Assembly: GCA_946011705.1 (NCBI GenBank)
Contig: CAMGCA010000076.1
Location: 1 to 8,028, forward strand
Direction: 5' to 3'
Length of the DNA stretch: 8,028 nt
Origin: an uncultured Clostridia bacterium
GTDB lineage: Bacteria > Bacillota > Clostridia > Oscillospirales > Oscillospiraceae
Below, one piece after another: positions 1-6,393 of this stretch. Made by a program: the position numbers and the translations under genes. The notes beneath the pieces are model-generated. The model was not told where the DNA came from. It saw only the letters and a list, made by a program, of their open reading frames with translations, and ran no database searches. Numbering within the stretch: the stretch's first letter is position 1; every line of letters begins with the position of its first letter.

Positions 1-2
1 TC

Positions 3-140
3 CGGGAAACGGAATTTATTGATCCGTATGAGGAATCCATCAATCACCAAAGTAAAACCGGCACCAGAGTGAAACGGCAAAACAAATTCCCGAAACGCAA
101 AAAAGCCACCATCGACAATGTCAGTGATGGCTTGGAATGA
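3..140 (+). CDS. Possible C-terminal end of an unidentified plus-strand protein (partial)
   Basis: One plus-strand frame is open from the left edge to a TGA at 138-140, giving 45 residues. The tail is basic and hydrophilic, with RVKRQNKFPKRKK near its middle, and ends NVSDGLE. I do not recognise the family, and no start is visible because the gene would begin outside the window. It would converge on plsY, with stop codons only 6 bases apart. Its last third coincides with the hairpin I assign as the plsY terminator, and base composition is lower in GC than in the neighbouring genes. The complementary minus-strand frame is also open here, so a chance ORF is quite possible. Confidence 0.35.
   Translation, partial: RETEFIDPYEESINHQSKTGTRVKRQNKFPKRKKATIDNVSDGLE
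99..133 (-). terminator. Rho-independent terminator downstream of plsY
   Basis: Read on the minus strand, the segment AAGCCA-T-CAC, an 11-base loop and a matching GTG-G-TGGCTT arm form a stem with one mismatch, followed directly by a run of six T (plus-strand A run at 99-104). It lies 14 bases past the plsY stop. On the plus strand the hairpin is not followed by T residues, so it should act only on plsY transcripts. Confidence 0.6.
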
Positions 141-146
141 CAGCTA

Positions 147-770
147 TTATTTTTCTCTGTTTTTCTTAAACAGGATATCCCGGAAGTAATTTTTCACCTT
201 CATATCGGAGTGTTCCCGTGTTTTATGGACGTTGTCCAGATGGGTGCAGAGGATAATCATGCTGGCGATGACCGCGCAGGCGGTGGTTGGAATGTCATGG
301 CTGAACAGATAGGCCAGCAACGGGAACATCACCGTACCCAGTAGCGGCGCTGCTACGCCGATGTCCAGCAGAACCATGATGCCGATGCCGGACAGTACCA
401 CGATGACGAATACCACCGGATTGTAGGCCAGCATCATGCCGCCGAAGGCAGCCAGACCCTTTCCGCCGGAAAAATGCATGGTGATGGGAAAGCAGTGGCC
501 CAGAATCACGCCGATGCTGGCCAGCATTCCCGACACCGCCAGATGGGGGAACAGCCACCGGGCCAGCCGCGCCGCGATGAAGGACTTGGCCACATCAAAA
601 ATCAGCACAAAAGCCCCCGCCTTCCGGCCCAGCACCATGGTGGTGTTGGTGGCACCCAGGTTGCCGGTACCCTCCTCTTTTAAGTTGATATGGTTCCGCT
701 TGCCCACCCAGGCTGCGGAATTCAGGCATCCCATGGCATATCCAAGGATGAGACTGAAAAAGATTTCCAT
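147..770 (-). CDS. plsY: PlsY-family acyl-phosphate:glycerol-3-phosphate acyltransferase (divergent)
   Basis: PlsY is a polytopic membrane enzyme that moves the acyl group from acyl phosphate to glycerol-3-phosphate, forming lysophosphatidic acid in the first step of phospholipid synthesis. The 207-residue product has the family length and an alternating hydrophobic pattern. Visible motifs are GTGNLGATN (34-42), D59/K62, GHCFPI (91-96), FSGGKG (100-105) and H177 with N180. Known PlsY proteins usually have GSGNxGATNxxR, and the motif 1 Ser and Arg are reported as essential; here they read Thr35 and Met45. The third motif, normally ending GxE, reads HSD (187-189). This could be a paralogue or an altered enzyme. 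The ATG at 770 has an AGAGGA ribosome site on the minus strand, held in a small hairpin. The gene is monocistronic here: a repeat element lies upstream and a terminator downstream. Confidence 0.88.
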   Translation of the reverse strand: MEIFFSLILGYAMGCLNSAAWVGKRNHINLKEEGTGNLGATNTTMVLGRKAGAFVLIFDVAKSFIAARLARWLFPHLAVSGMLASIGVILGHCFPITMHFSGGKGLAAFGGMMLAYNPVVFVIVVLSGIGIMVLLDIGVAAPLLGTVMFPLLAYLFSHDIPTTACAVIASMIILCTHLDNVHKTREHSDMKVKNYFRDILFKKNREK

Positions 771-783
771 AGAGGTTTCCTCT
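771..783 (-). promoter_or_regulatory. Ribosome binding site of plsY inside a short hairpin
   Basis: Directly before the plsY ATG the minus strand reads AGAGG-AAA-CCTCT, a perfect 5-bp stem with a 3-base loop. The 5' arm is the likely Shine-Dalgarno sequence (AGAGGA), so the fold would sequester it. This is a structural observation only; a 5-bp stem can arise by chance. Confidence 0.35.
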
Positions 784-789
784 TATTTC

Positions 790-818
790 ATAATGTGCTT
801 ATCGGATTTGCTCAGCAA
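790..818 (-). promoter_or_regulatory. Weak candidate promoter for plsY in the repeat-element end
   Basis: On the minus strand TTGCTG (813-818) and CATTAT (790-795) are separated by exactly 17 bases, matching the sigma-A consensus at 3 of 6 and 4 of 6 positions. It lies about 20 bases upstream of the plsY start and within the left terminal repeat of the palindromic element, which may therefore provide the plsY promoter. I see no better candidate in the spacer, but the match is poor. Confidence 0.25.
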
Positions 819-1033
819 AAGGGAAATGAAATTGACAATGAACAATTGACAATTGTGGTATCCCTTCGGGATGAATAAAAATAATTATTAAGAACGAAAA
901 CCATTGGATTTTCCAAAGAAATCTTCCGTTTGTGGTATTTTAATTGTCCCGCAGGGACTCCTTAATTGTCAACTGTCAATTGTCAATTGTCAACTAAAGA
1001 GCAACAATGCTGAGTAAAACCGATAAGCACATT
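792..1033. mobile_element. MITE-like palindromic element with nested inverted repeats
   Basis: The ends are 26-bp inverted repeats at 792-817 and 1008-1033, beginning AATGTGCTTATCGG and ending CTCAGCA, with 24 of 26 positions identical. Inside are second-level arms: TTGACAAT-type units at about 830-856 and, inverted, at 962-995. Then come small hairpins ATCCC-TTC-GGGAT (860-872) and GTCCC-GCA-GGGAC (946-958), and A/T-rich inner flanks. The centre holds TTGGA-TTT-TCCAA. The element has no coding capacity and is much richer in A+T than the genes. It fills nearly the whole plsY-rsmG spacer (771-1071), and I see nothing else in that spacer beyond a weak promoter candidate. No convincing target duplication is visible. 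Such elements are usually moved in trans by a transposase that recognises the ends; none is encoded here. Confidence 0.7.
830..995. repeat. Inverted arrays of short TTGACAAT units
   Basis: The left arm carries ATTGACAATG and CAATTGACAATTG. The right arm, read on the minus strand, carries three successive units of the type TTGACAATTGACAATTGACA followed by GTTGACAATTAAGG. Each arm then runs into a CCC/GGG hairpin, so the two arms are imperfect inverted copies of a common module of about 60 bases. Unit number differs between arms, which suggests slippage or unit gain and loss. Confidence 0.6.
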
Positions 1034-1071
1034 TCACAATACGACGGATCAGTGACCCGCCCCTACCATTG

Positions 1072-1767
1072 TCAGAGGGGAGACTGCTTGATTTTCGCGT
1101 ATCTTCTGGGATACTGCTTGGGCGTGGGGGCAATTTTCCGCAGGACAATCACCGCATGGGAGGTGCCGTCAATGGGAAATTCCCGGACGTCCTCCAGTTT
1201 CAGTCCCAGCTTTTTCATGGCCCCGGCGCACTCGGAGAGCTCTTCCTTCGCCGCCGCGCCCTTCATAGCCAGCACCGCGCCGCCCACCTTGACGTAGGGC
1301 GCCGTCAGCTCCAGCAGGATGTTCAGCCGGGCCACGGCCCGGGAGGTGGCGAAATCGTAGCTTTCCCGGCGGGAAGCCACCGCTTCCTCCGCCCGGGCCG
1401 TGACGCACTCCGCGTGGATGCCCAACTGCGGCAGAATTTGCTCCAGCCATTTCACCCGCTTGCCAAGGCTGTCCAGCAGGGTAATATTCGCCTCCGGGCA
1501 GGCAATCGCCAAGGGAACACCGGGAAAACCAGCGCCGCAGCCCACATCAATCAGGGTTTTTCCCTTCAGGTCGGCGCAGCACAGCACCGTCAGGCTGTCC
1601 AGCAGGTGAAGCTTTGACACCTGGGTATCCTCGGTGATGGCGGTGAGGTTCATAACCTCATTTTGCTTGACCATGGCCCGGGCAAAGGCGCAGAGCGTCT
1701 CCTGCCGCTCCTGGGGCAGGGACAGGCCCAGAGCATTCAGCCCCTCATTCAGCGTTTTTTCCATCAT
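1072..1767 (-). CDS. rsmG: 16S rRNA (guanine527-N7)-methyltransferase RsmG
   Basis: RsmG (GidB) uses S-adenosylmethionine to methylate N7 of G527 in the 530 loop of 16S rRNA; loss of the modification gives low-level streptomycin resistance in several bacteria. The 231-residue length is typical. The sequence shows MNLTAI (39-44), HLLDSL (54-59), the SAM-binding motif LIDVGCGAGFPG (72-83), TLLDS at the second strand (96-100), the conserved TSRAVA (141-146), MKG (168-170) and a basic tail YPRRYAKIKQSPL at the C terminus that matches the family ending. The ATG at 1767 overlaps the stop of the upstream DUF3810 gene in an ATGA; a second ATG follows in frame at 1764. An AAGGGAG site precedes it, so translational coupling is likely. 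In many Firmicutes rsmG lies near the origin with mnmG; that partner is absent here. Confidence 0.95.
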   Translation of the reverse strand: MMEKTLNEGLNALGLSLPQERQETLCAFARAMVKQNEVMNLTAITEDTQVSKLHLLDSLTVLCCADLKGKTLIDVGCGAGFPGVPLAIACPEANITLLDSLGKRVKWLEQILPQLGIHAECVTARAEEAVASRRESYDFATSRAVARLNILLELTAPYVKVGGAVLAMKGAAAKEELSECAGAMKKLGLKLEDVREFPIDGTSHAVIVLRKIAPTPKQYPRRYAKIKQSPL

Positions 1768-2945
1768 CCGTGATTCTCCCTTGCGTTGACGATGCCCGAC
1801 AAATCCACCATGGTCTCATCGTAGGGGTCGAAAGCGCTCTTCTCCACGGTGATGGCGGGCAGCACCACGGTCTGGATGTGCCAGTTCACCAGCAGGTCGC
1901 AAACCTCCGCGTAGGACGCGATGCCGCTTTCCTCGCCGCTGGTTTTCAGATAGGTGTCGTTGATGGTGTCGGCGAATTTTGTAGCTTTCGTATCCTGCTT
2001 CTGGCTGAAGAAGGCGTCATAGGCGTTCCAGTCGTAGCGAAGCTTTTCGCCGATGCCCTCTTTCACCCTCGCTGCCGCGGCGGCGGCGGACTGGGTATTC
2101 ACGCCGCACAGGGCGGTGTAGCAGTAGCGGAAGGCCATAAAATAGGCGGAATATTGGAATTCCGGGTCGGAATGGACGGAGCAGGCCAGAAACCCGGCGA
2201 AATTCGCGTCCCGCTCCGAGGCGATGCACATCCGGTGGGCCATCTCGTGGCACATGGTAAAGGGCAGCAGCACGTCGGGAATCTGGGGATTGACACAAGC
2301 CTCGCCGGTGATGCCGAAGGTGTAGCCGGTGATGCCCATGGAGGTGTACATATCCGCCCAGTCCAGCTTCTTCACCGGCAGCGTACAGCCGGCAAATACG
2401 GGATAGTGGTTACCATAAGTCAGCGTATGGAAGCCATCGCCGGCTTTATTCGCCAATTCCTCAAAGGAGGCGAACTGGACGTTGCCGCTGCCGTCCCGGC
2501 TGACCTGATTGGCAAGATCGTTGGCTTTGTCCCGATAATACTCGGTGGCCTCGGTCAGCTCCTCCAGATTATAGCTGCTTACCTCCAGACGCATATCCTC
2601 CGCCAGGGAACCGGCGTAGTAATTCATGCCCCACATAGCCATATGCAGCAGGTAGATACCAGCAAACACCGCCAGCACCCAGCCAAACCACTGGATTGGG
2701 TTCCATTTCAGAACAATCATCAGCACGAAGCTGGCAAGAATCAAAACGCCAAGCACCACCGCCAGCAGCTGCCACACGGGGTAGCTGATCTGGGCGGTCC
2801 AGTTTGCCAGAATATCCTGCAAGGTGCGCACAACGTAGGGGTAGACCATGTCCACCAGCTCCGCGTAGCGCTGGCCGAACTGAGAAAGCACCCAGGTCAG
2901 CGCGGCGAAAATTCCGGCAGTCAGGTAGCCAAACCAATATTTCAA
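1764..2945 (-). CDS. DUF3810 family membrane protein, putative zinc metallopeptidase
   Basis: The 393-residue product begins with three hydrophobic segments (about 3-20, 56-80 and 86-107) followed by a mostly soluble domain. That domain carries HEMAH at 233-237, an HExxH zinc-binding motif, with E244 (SERDANF) a plausible third ligand and SYAEVCDLLVNW at about 344-355. This arrangement is characteristic of DUF3810, whose members are annotated as putative membrane zinc proteases without an established substrate. The hydrophilic segment with the active site probably faces outside, but the topology is not fixed by the sequence. The start is TTG at 2945, chosen because AGGAGGG lies 7 bases upstream with no better ATG. 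It is the first gene after a terminator and a promoter, and overlaps rsmG by 4 bases. Family call confident; activity inferred. Confidence 0.85.
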   Translation of the reverse strand: MKYWFGYLTAGIFAALTWVLSQFGQRYAELVDMVYPYVVRTLQDILANWTAQISYPVWQLLAVVLGVLILASFVLMIVLKWNPIQWFGWVLAVFAGIYLLHMAMWGMNYYAGSLAEDMRLEVSSYNLEELTEATEYYRDKANDLANQVSRDGSGNVQFASFEELANKAGDGFHTLTYGNHYPVFAGCTLPVKKLDWADMYTSMGITGYTFGITGEACVNPQIPDVLLPFTMCHEMAHRMCIASERDANFAGFLACSVHSDPEFQYSAYFMAFRYCYTALCGVNTQSAAAAAARVKEGIGEKLRYDWNAYDAFFSQKQDTKATKFADTINDTYLKTSGEESGIASYAEVCDLLVNWHIQTVVLPAITVEKSAFDPYDETMVDLSGIVNARENHG

Positions 2946-2950
2946 AGGAA

Positions 2951-2958
2951 GCCCTCCT
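2951..2958 (-). promoter_or_regulatory. Ribosome binding site setting the TTG start of the DUF3810 gene
   Basis: The minus strand reads AGGAGGG, 7 bases, then TTG at 2945. The near-perfect Shine-Dalgarno and the absence of an upstream in-frame ATG fix the start as TTG. Confidence 0.75.
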
Positions 2959-2986
2959 TTTGTGTGTCATTGTCATAGATTTTAAT

Positions 2987-2995
2987 AGTATAACA
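2987..2995 (-). promoter_or_regulatory. Extended -10 promoter of the DUF3810-rsmG unit
   Basis: The minus strand carries TGTTATACT, an extended -10 (TGn followed by TATACT, 5 of 6 to TATAAT), about 42 bases upstream of the TTG start in an A/T-rich spacer. The region at a 17-base distance has only a poor -35 (AAGACT), as is usual for extended -10 promoters. A TTGACT just upstream is too close to pair with this -10. The promoter sits immediately after the terminator of the gyrase unit, which supports a new transcription start here. Confidence 0.55.
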
Positions 2996-3038
2996 CAATA
3001 GTCAAGAAAAGTCTTCAAATAATTCTTTAACATTACAG

Positions 3039-3069
3039 AAAAAACCTTCCCCTTTGGGGAAGGCTTTTT
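3039..3069. terminator. Strong hairpin terminator ending the gyrB-gyrA-rnhA-remB unit
   Basis: CCTTCCCC-TTT-GGGGAAGG at 3045-3063 is a perfect 8-bp stem with a 3-base loop. On the minus strand it is followed by six T (3039-3044) and lies right at the remB stop codon. On the plus strand it is followed by five T (3065-3069), so it could work in both directions, though no plus-strand gene approaches it. Confidence 0.9.
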
Positions 3070-3311
3070 CACTTCAGCCGCTTTTCCAATGTCGCCGCGT
3101 TGAGGGAGGTGAGCCGCACCTGGGTAAAGCCGTACTCGCTGGTTAAAATAAAGGACTTTGGCAACTCATCACAGGGCACAACCTCGCCGTTTTCCTCGCT
3201 TTTTGCCAAAAATTCCCGGGTACGTTTGGAGGTGGAGGTGTTGTCCAGGTCAAAAATGCCGATGATGGAGCGGCTGCGCACCGCCATGTCGTTGCCGATG
3301 GACAAATACAT
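3069..3311 (-). CDS. remB: DUF370 protein, RemB/YaaB family DNA-binding regulator
   Basis: This 80-residue protein begins MYLSIGNDMAVRSRSIIGIFDLDNTS, the conserved opening of DUF370 proteins of the RemB (YaaB) branch. The central KSFILTSEYGFTQVRLTSLNAATLEKR matches the family ending. In Bacillus subtilis remB lies between recF and gyrB, and remA/remB are needed for extracellular matrix gene expression; RemA is a DNA-binding protein. Here it sits downstream of gyrA and rnhA rather than upstream of gyrB, keeping its link with gyrase. The ATG at 3311 is supported by GGAGG 6 bases upstream on the minus strand. The length is that of the family. Its target genes cannot be read from this window, and a biofilm role in this organism is not implied. 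Confidence 0.85.
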   Translation of the reverse strand: MYLSIGNDMAVRSRSIIGIFDLDNTSTSKRTREFLAKSEENGEVVPCDELPKSFILTSEYGFTQVRLTSLNAATLEKRLK

Positions 3312-3331
3312 AATAACCTCCGGTTTTTATC

Positions 3332-3386
3332 AGTGTGGAGAGTGGAGTTATCGTATCTTCACTCTCCACTCTTCACTCTTCACACT
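3332..3386. repeat. Inverted repeat of GTGGAGAGTG type between rnhA and remB
   Basis: The left arm AGTGTGGAGAGTGGAGT (3332-3348) is repeated in inverted form by ACTCTTCACTCTTCACACT (3368-3386). The two differences become G-U pairs in plus-strand RNA. The right side also holds an extra unit ACTCTCCACT (3361-3370), so the arm is a tandem of roughly 7-base units. The right arm runs into the first base of the rnhA stop codon. It differs in sequence from the other repeat families of the window. It may be a small mobile palindrome or an intercistronic RNA-stabilising hairpin; there is no T run to suggest termination. Confidence 0.6.
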
Positions 3387-3823
3387 CATTTTCGCTTTTT
3401 CCACTCACTCACCGCCAGTTCATCACAGCGGTTATTTTTCGGGTTGTCGGCGTGGCCCTTGACCCAGTGGTAGTGCAGCTCGTGCTTTTGGGTCAGGGCC
3501 AGCAGGGTTTCCCAAAGGTCGGGATTCAAGGCGGGTTTTTTGTCGGACTTCACCCAGCCCCGCTTTTTCCAGCCCCAGGCCCAGCCCTTTTCCAGAGCGT
3601 CGATGACATATTTGGAATCGGAATACAGTTCCACAATACACGGCTCTTTCAGCGCCTCCAGTCCCCGAATCACCGCCGTCAGCTCCATGCGGTTGTTGGT
3701 GGTAGCGCTTTCCCCGCCGGATAGCTCCTTTTCGATGCCGTTATATTCCAGAATGGCCCCCCAGCCCCCGGGGCCGGGGTTGCCGGAACAGGCGCCGTCG
3801 GTGTACAGGGTCACGGTCTTCAC
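3386..3823 (-). CDS. rnhA: Ribonuclease HI
   Basis: RNase HI cuts the RNA strand of RNA:DNA hybrids using two metal ions, removing R-loops and helping to clear primers. The 145-residue product is a complete type 1 enzyme: [16 protein letters not shown] (7-22) with catalytic D9, NNRMEL with E47, YSDSKYV with D69, the basic handle-like segment [10 protein letters not shown] (81-90), the VKGHA loop with H124, and the final catalytic D134 in NNRCDELA. No N-terminal hybrid-binding domain is present. The start is GTG at 3823, which overlaps the gyrA stop in a GTGA, so translation is probably coupled to gyrA. The [10 protein letters not shown] beginning fits the family. It is followed by an inverted repeat and then remB. 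Confidence 0.96.
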   Translation of the reverse strand: MKTVTLYTDGACSGNPGPGGWGAILEYNGIEKELSGGESATTNNRMELTAVIRGLEALKEPCIVELYSDSKYVIDALEKGWAWGWKKRGWVKSDKKPALNPDLWETLLALTQKHELHYHWVKGHADNPKNNRCDELAVSEWKKRK

Positions 3824-6324
3824 TGCGTGACCTCTTCCTCGTCCACCTTTTCCACACGCTCTAGAGATACCACCTGATTGCCCTCCTCGATGCGCATGAC
3901 GATGACGCCCTGCACATCCCGCTTGTAGACATTGATGGAGGCGGCGGGAATGCGGATAATGACGCCGCCGTTTTCAATCAGCATCACGTCGTCGCTGTCG
4001 CTGACCACCCGGCAGCCGGCCACGTTGCCGGTCTTGGGGGTGATGTTGTAGTTTTTCAGGCCCTTGCCGCCCCGGCTCTGGGCGCACTTTTCGCCGTTTG
4101 CCCCGGTACGCAGATATTCGCTCAGTTCGGTGCGCTTGCCGTAGCCGTTGACGGTGACGGTCAGCAGGGTCTTACCCTCCTCGGCCTTCTCCGCGCCTAC
4201 CACATAGTCCTCATCGGTTAACATAATTCCGCGAACGCCCGCCGCGTCACGGCCCATGGGACGGACATCGTTCTCATTGAAGCAAATTGCCATACCCTGA
4301 GCGGTGGCCAGCAGAATATTGTCGCTGCCGTTGGTTCGAATCACGTTAATCAGGTGATCGTCCTCGTCCAGCGTAATGGCCCGGATGCCGGATTTGCGGT
4401 TGGTTTTCAGGGCAATGAAGGGAATCCGCTTGACGGTGCCCTTCCGGGTGACCATCATCAGGAACTCGTTGTCGTCAAACTCCCGGGTAATCACCATGGC
4501 GGTGACGGACTCGCCGGGTTCCAGGGGCAGGACGTTAACAATAGCGGTGCCCCGGGCGGTTCGTCCGGCCTCGGGAATCTGGTAGCCCTTTCGCAGATGC
4601 ACCCGGCCCAAGTCGGTGAAGAACAGCATATAGTCGTGGGTGGAGGCGATGGTCAGGGACTTGACGTAGTCCTCCTCCTTGAGATTCTGGGCATTCACGC
4701 CCCGTCCGCCCCGGCTCTGGGTGCGGTAGGTGTCCACGGGCATCCGCTTGATGTAACCGTGATTAGAAAGAGTAAAGGCGCAGGTCTCCTCCTCGATCAG
4801 GTCTTCAATGTCAATTTCGTCCTCGATGTCCTGATTCTCAGTTTTCCGGTCGTCGCCGTACTTGTCCCGAATCTCTATGAGTTCCTGCCGGAGGACGGCT
4901 TTCAGCTTGTTTTCATCCTCCAGAAGTTCCAGATAGTACTTGATCTTCTCCATGAGATCATCGTACTCCGCCTGCAATTTTTCCCGGTCAAGGCCCTGCA
5001 ATGCCTTCAAGCGCATATCGAGGATTGCCTGAGCCTGAATGTCGTCCAGAGAGAACCGATCCATCAAACGCTGCTTGGCATCATCGTAGGCAGAGCGGAT
5101 AATGTGGATGACCTCGTCAATGTTGTCCTGGGCAATCAACAGGCCTTCCAACAGGTGGGCACGCTCCCGGGCCTTGCGCAGATCATACTGGGTACGCCGG
5201 GTGAGGACTTCTTCCTGATGCTTCAGGTACTCGTCGATAATCTGCCGCAGGGACAGAATTTTCGGCTGCATCTGGTTGTCCACCAGCGCCAGCATGATGA
5301 TACCGAAGCTACTCTGCAAAGCGGTCTGCTTGAACAGGTTGTTGAGCACCACCTGGGGGTTGGCGTCCTTTTTCAGCTCGATGACAACGCGCATACCGTT
5401 GCGGTCAGTCTCGTCCCGGAGGTCGGAGATGCCGTCCAAGCGCTTATCCTTCACCTGCTCGGCGATATTTTTAATCAACTGCCGCTTGTTGACCTGATAG
5501 GGAAGCTCCGTGACGATAATCCGCATCCGATCCTTGCCAAATTCCTCAAATTCCGTCCGGGCGCGGACAACCACCTTGCCCCGGCCCGTGGCATAAGCCG
5601 CCCGAATGCCGCTGCGGCCCATGATGATGCCGCCGGTGGGAAAATCCGGGCCGGAAATGTGCTCCATGAGATCAGACATGGTGGCTTCCGGGTCGTCCAG
5701 CACGCAGACACAGGCGTTGATGACCTCGGTGAGGTTGTGGGGCGGGATATTCGTCGCCATGCCCACGGCGATGCCGGAAGAACCGTTGACCAGCAGGTTG
5801 GGGAACCGGCTGGGAAGAACTCTCGGTTCTTTTCTGGTCTCGTCAAAGTTAGGATCCCAGTTCACCGTCTCCTTGTCGATATCCCGTAGCATTTCGTTGG
5901 AAATTTTGCTTAAGCGGGCCTCGGTGTAACGGTAAGCAGCCGGGGGGTCGCCGTCCACGGAGCCAAAGTTGCCGTGGCCGTCCACCAGCATATAGCGCAT
6001 GGAGAAATCCTGGGCAAGACGCACCATGGCATCGTACACCGACGCGTCGCCATGGGGATGGTATTTACCCAGCACGTCGCCCACACAGGTGGCCGACTTT
6101 TTGAAGGGCTTGTCGGAGGTCAGGCCGCTTTCGTACATGGTGTACAGAATCCGGCGGTGAACAGGCTTCAAGCCATCCCGGACGTCCGGCAGGGCACGTC
6201 CGACGATAACGGACATGGCGTATTCAATATAGGACTTCTCCATTTCGTCCACCAGATTGCTCTGGGTGATGATCTGATCCGGGAAACGGATGTCCTCGGG
6301 TTTGTAACTGCGGTTATGTGCCAA
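3820..6324 (-). CDS. gyrA: DNA gyrase subunit A
   Basis: GyrA carries the DNA cleavage-reunion and DNA-wrapping functions of the A2B2 gyrase that introduces negative supercoils using ATP hydrolysed by GyrB. Counting from the start chosen here the protein has 834 residues, a normal length. The winged-helix region contains [16 protein letters not shown] (87-102), and AYRYTEAR holds the catalytic tyrosine Y133. The tower and coiled-coil follow to about residue 490, then an acidic linker ([13 protein letters not shown]) and the beta-pinwheel. The pinwheel has GyrA-box-like QSRGGRG (about 535) and QSRGGKG (about 750). The tail is acidic. The start is TTG at 6324, with GGAGGTG 6-7 bases upstream (6331-6337); an earlier in-frame TTG at 6339 overlaps that site and is unlikely. 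The quinolone-determining residue is Ala rather than Ser (A94 here, E. coli 83). The gene overlaps rnhA by 4 bases; upstream lies the nuclease cassette. Confidence 0.96.
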   Translation of the reverse strand: MAHNRSYKPEDIRFPDQIITQSNLVDEMEKSYIEYAMSVIVGRALPDVRDGLKPVHRRILYTMYESGLTSDKPFKKSATCVGDVLGKYHPHGDASVYDAMVRLAQDFSMRYMLVDGHGNFGSVDGDPPAAYRYTEARLSKISNEMLRDIDKETVNWDPNFDETRKEPRVLPSRFPNLLVNGSSGIAVGMATNIPPHNLTEVINACVCVLDDPEATMSDLMEHISGPDFPTGGIIMGRSGIRAAYATGRGKVVVRARTEFEEFGKDRMRIIVTELPYQVNKRQLIKNIAEQVKDKRLDGISDLRDETDRNGMRVVIELKKDANPQVVLNNLFKQTALQSSFGIIMLALVDNQMQPKILSLRQIIDEYLKHQEEVLTRRTQYDLRKARERAHLLEGLLIAQDNIDEVIHIIRSAYDDAKQRLMDRFSLDDIQAQAILDMRLKALQGLDREKLQAEYDDLMEKIKYYLELLEDENKLKAVLRQELIEIRDKYGDDRKTENQDIEDEIDIEDLIEEETCAFTLSNHGYIKRMPVDTYRTQSRGGRGVNAQNLKEEDYVKSLTIASTHDYMLFFTDLGRVHLRKGYQIPEAGRTARGTAIVNVLPLEPGESVTAMVITREFDDNEFLMMVTRKGTVKRIPFIALKTNRKSGIRAITLDEDDHLINVIRTNGSDNILLATAQGMAICFNENDVRPMGRDAAGVRGIMLTDEDYVVGAEKAEEGKTLLTVTVNGYGKRTELSEYLRTGANGEKCAQSRGGKGLKNYNITPKTGNVAGCRVVSDSDDVMLIENGGVIIRIPAASINVYKRDVQGVIVMRIEEGNQVVSLERVEKVDEEEVTQ

Positions 6325-6330
6325 ATGAGA

Positions 6331-6337
6331 CACCTCC
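6331..6337 (-). promoter_or_regulatory. Ribosome binding site setting the TTG start of gyrA
   Basis: GGAGGTG on the minus strand is separated by 6 bases from TTG at 6322-6324. It lies only 10 bases from the edge of the inverted repeat at 6348-6393, so the gyrA leader on any transcript from upstream carries that hairpin next to the ribosome site. Confidence 0.75.
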
Positions 6338-6347
6338 AAAAAATAGC

Positions 6348-6393
6348 TGTCATTGCGAGCCAGCGCGCACGCTGGCGTGGCAATCCGTTCCCC
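6348..6393 (+). repeat. Copy A of a 46-bp REP-like repeat (outer end next to gyrA)
   Basis: The repeat starts TGTCATTGCGA, contains the perfect 7-bp hairpin GCCAGCG-CGCA-CGCTGGC and ends GTGGCAATCCGTTCCCC. An outer stem ATTGC/GCAAT extends the fold. It matches copy C (6773-6818) in inverted orientation at 44 of 46 positions without gaps, and ends one base before the nuclease stop codon. The family TCATTGCGAG...GGCAATCC is, to my knowledge, a dispersed palindromic repeat seen in many bacterial phyla. Confidence 0.85.

Noticed and set aside
830..995. TTGACAATT units considered as a CRISPR array
   Set aside because: Units are only 8-10 bases, directly adjacent without spacers, and arranged as inverted arms rather than direct repeats separated by unique sequence.
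1770..2978. A 402-codon plus-strand ORF opposite the DUF3810 gene
   Set aside because: The minus strand has a recognisable family, a good ribosome site and a promoter. The plus frame is low-complexity and glycine/histidine-rich, as expected for a shadow frame.
2999..3005. TTGACT on the minus strand as the -35 for the DUF3810 promoter
   Set aside because: It is only 7 bases from the TATACT box. At normal spacing it faces AAATCT-like sequence, so the extended -10 is the better explanation.
4354..5889. A 511-codon plus-strand ORF opposite gyrA
   Set aside because: It is the antisense shadow of a clearly conserved gyrA frame. High-GC codon bias keeps the complementary frame open, and the translation shows no family motif.
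3820..6339. gyrA starting at the TTG at 6339
   Set aside because: That codon overlaps the GGAGGTG ribosome site that correctly positions the TTG at 6324.
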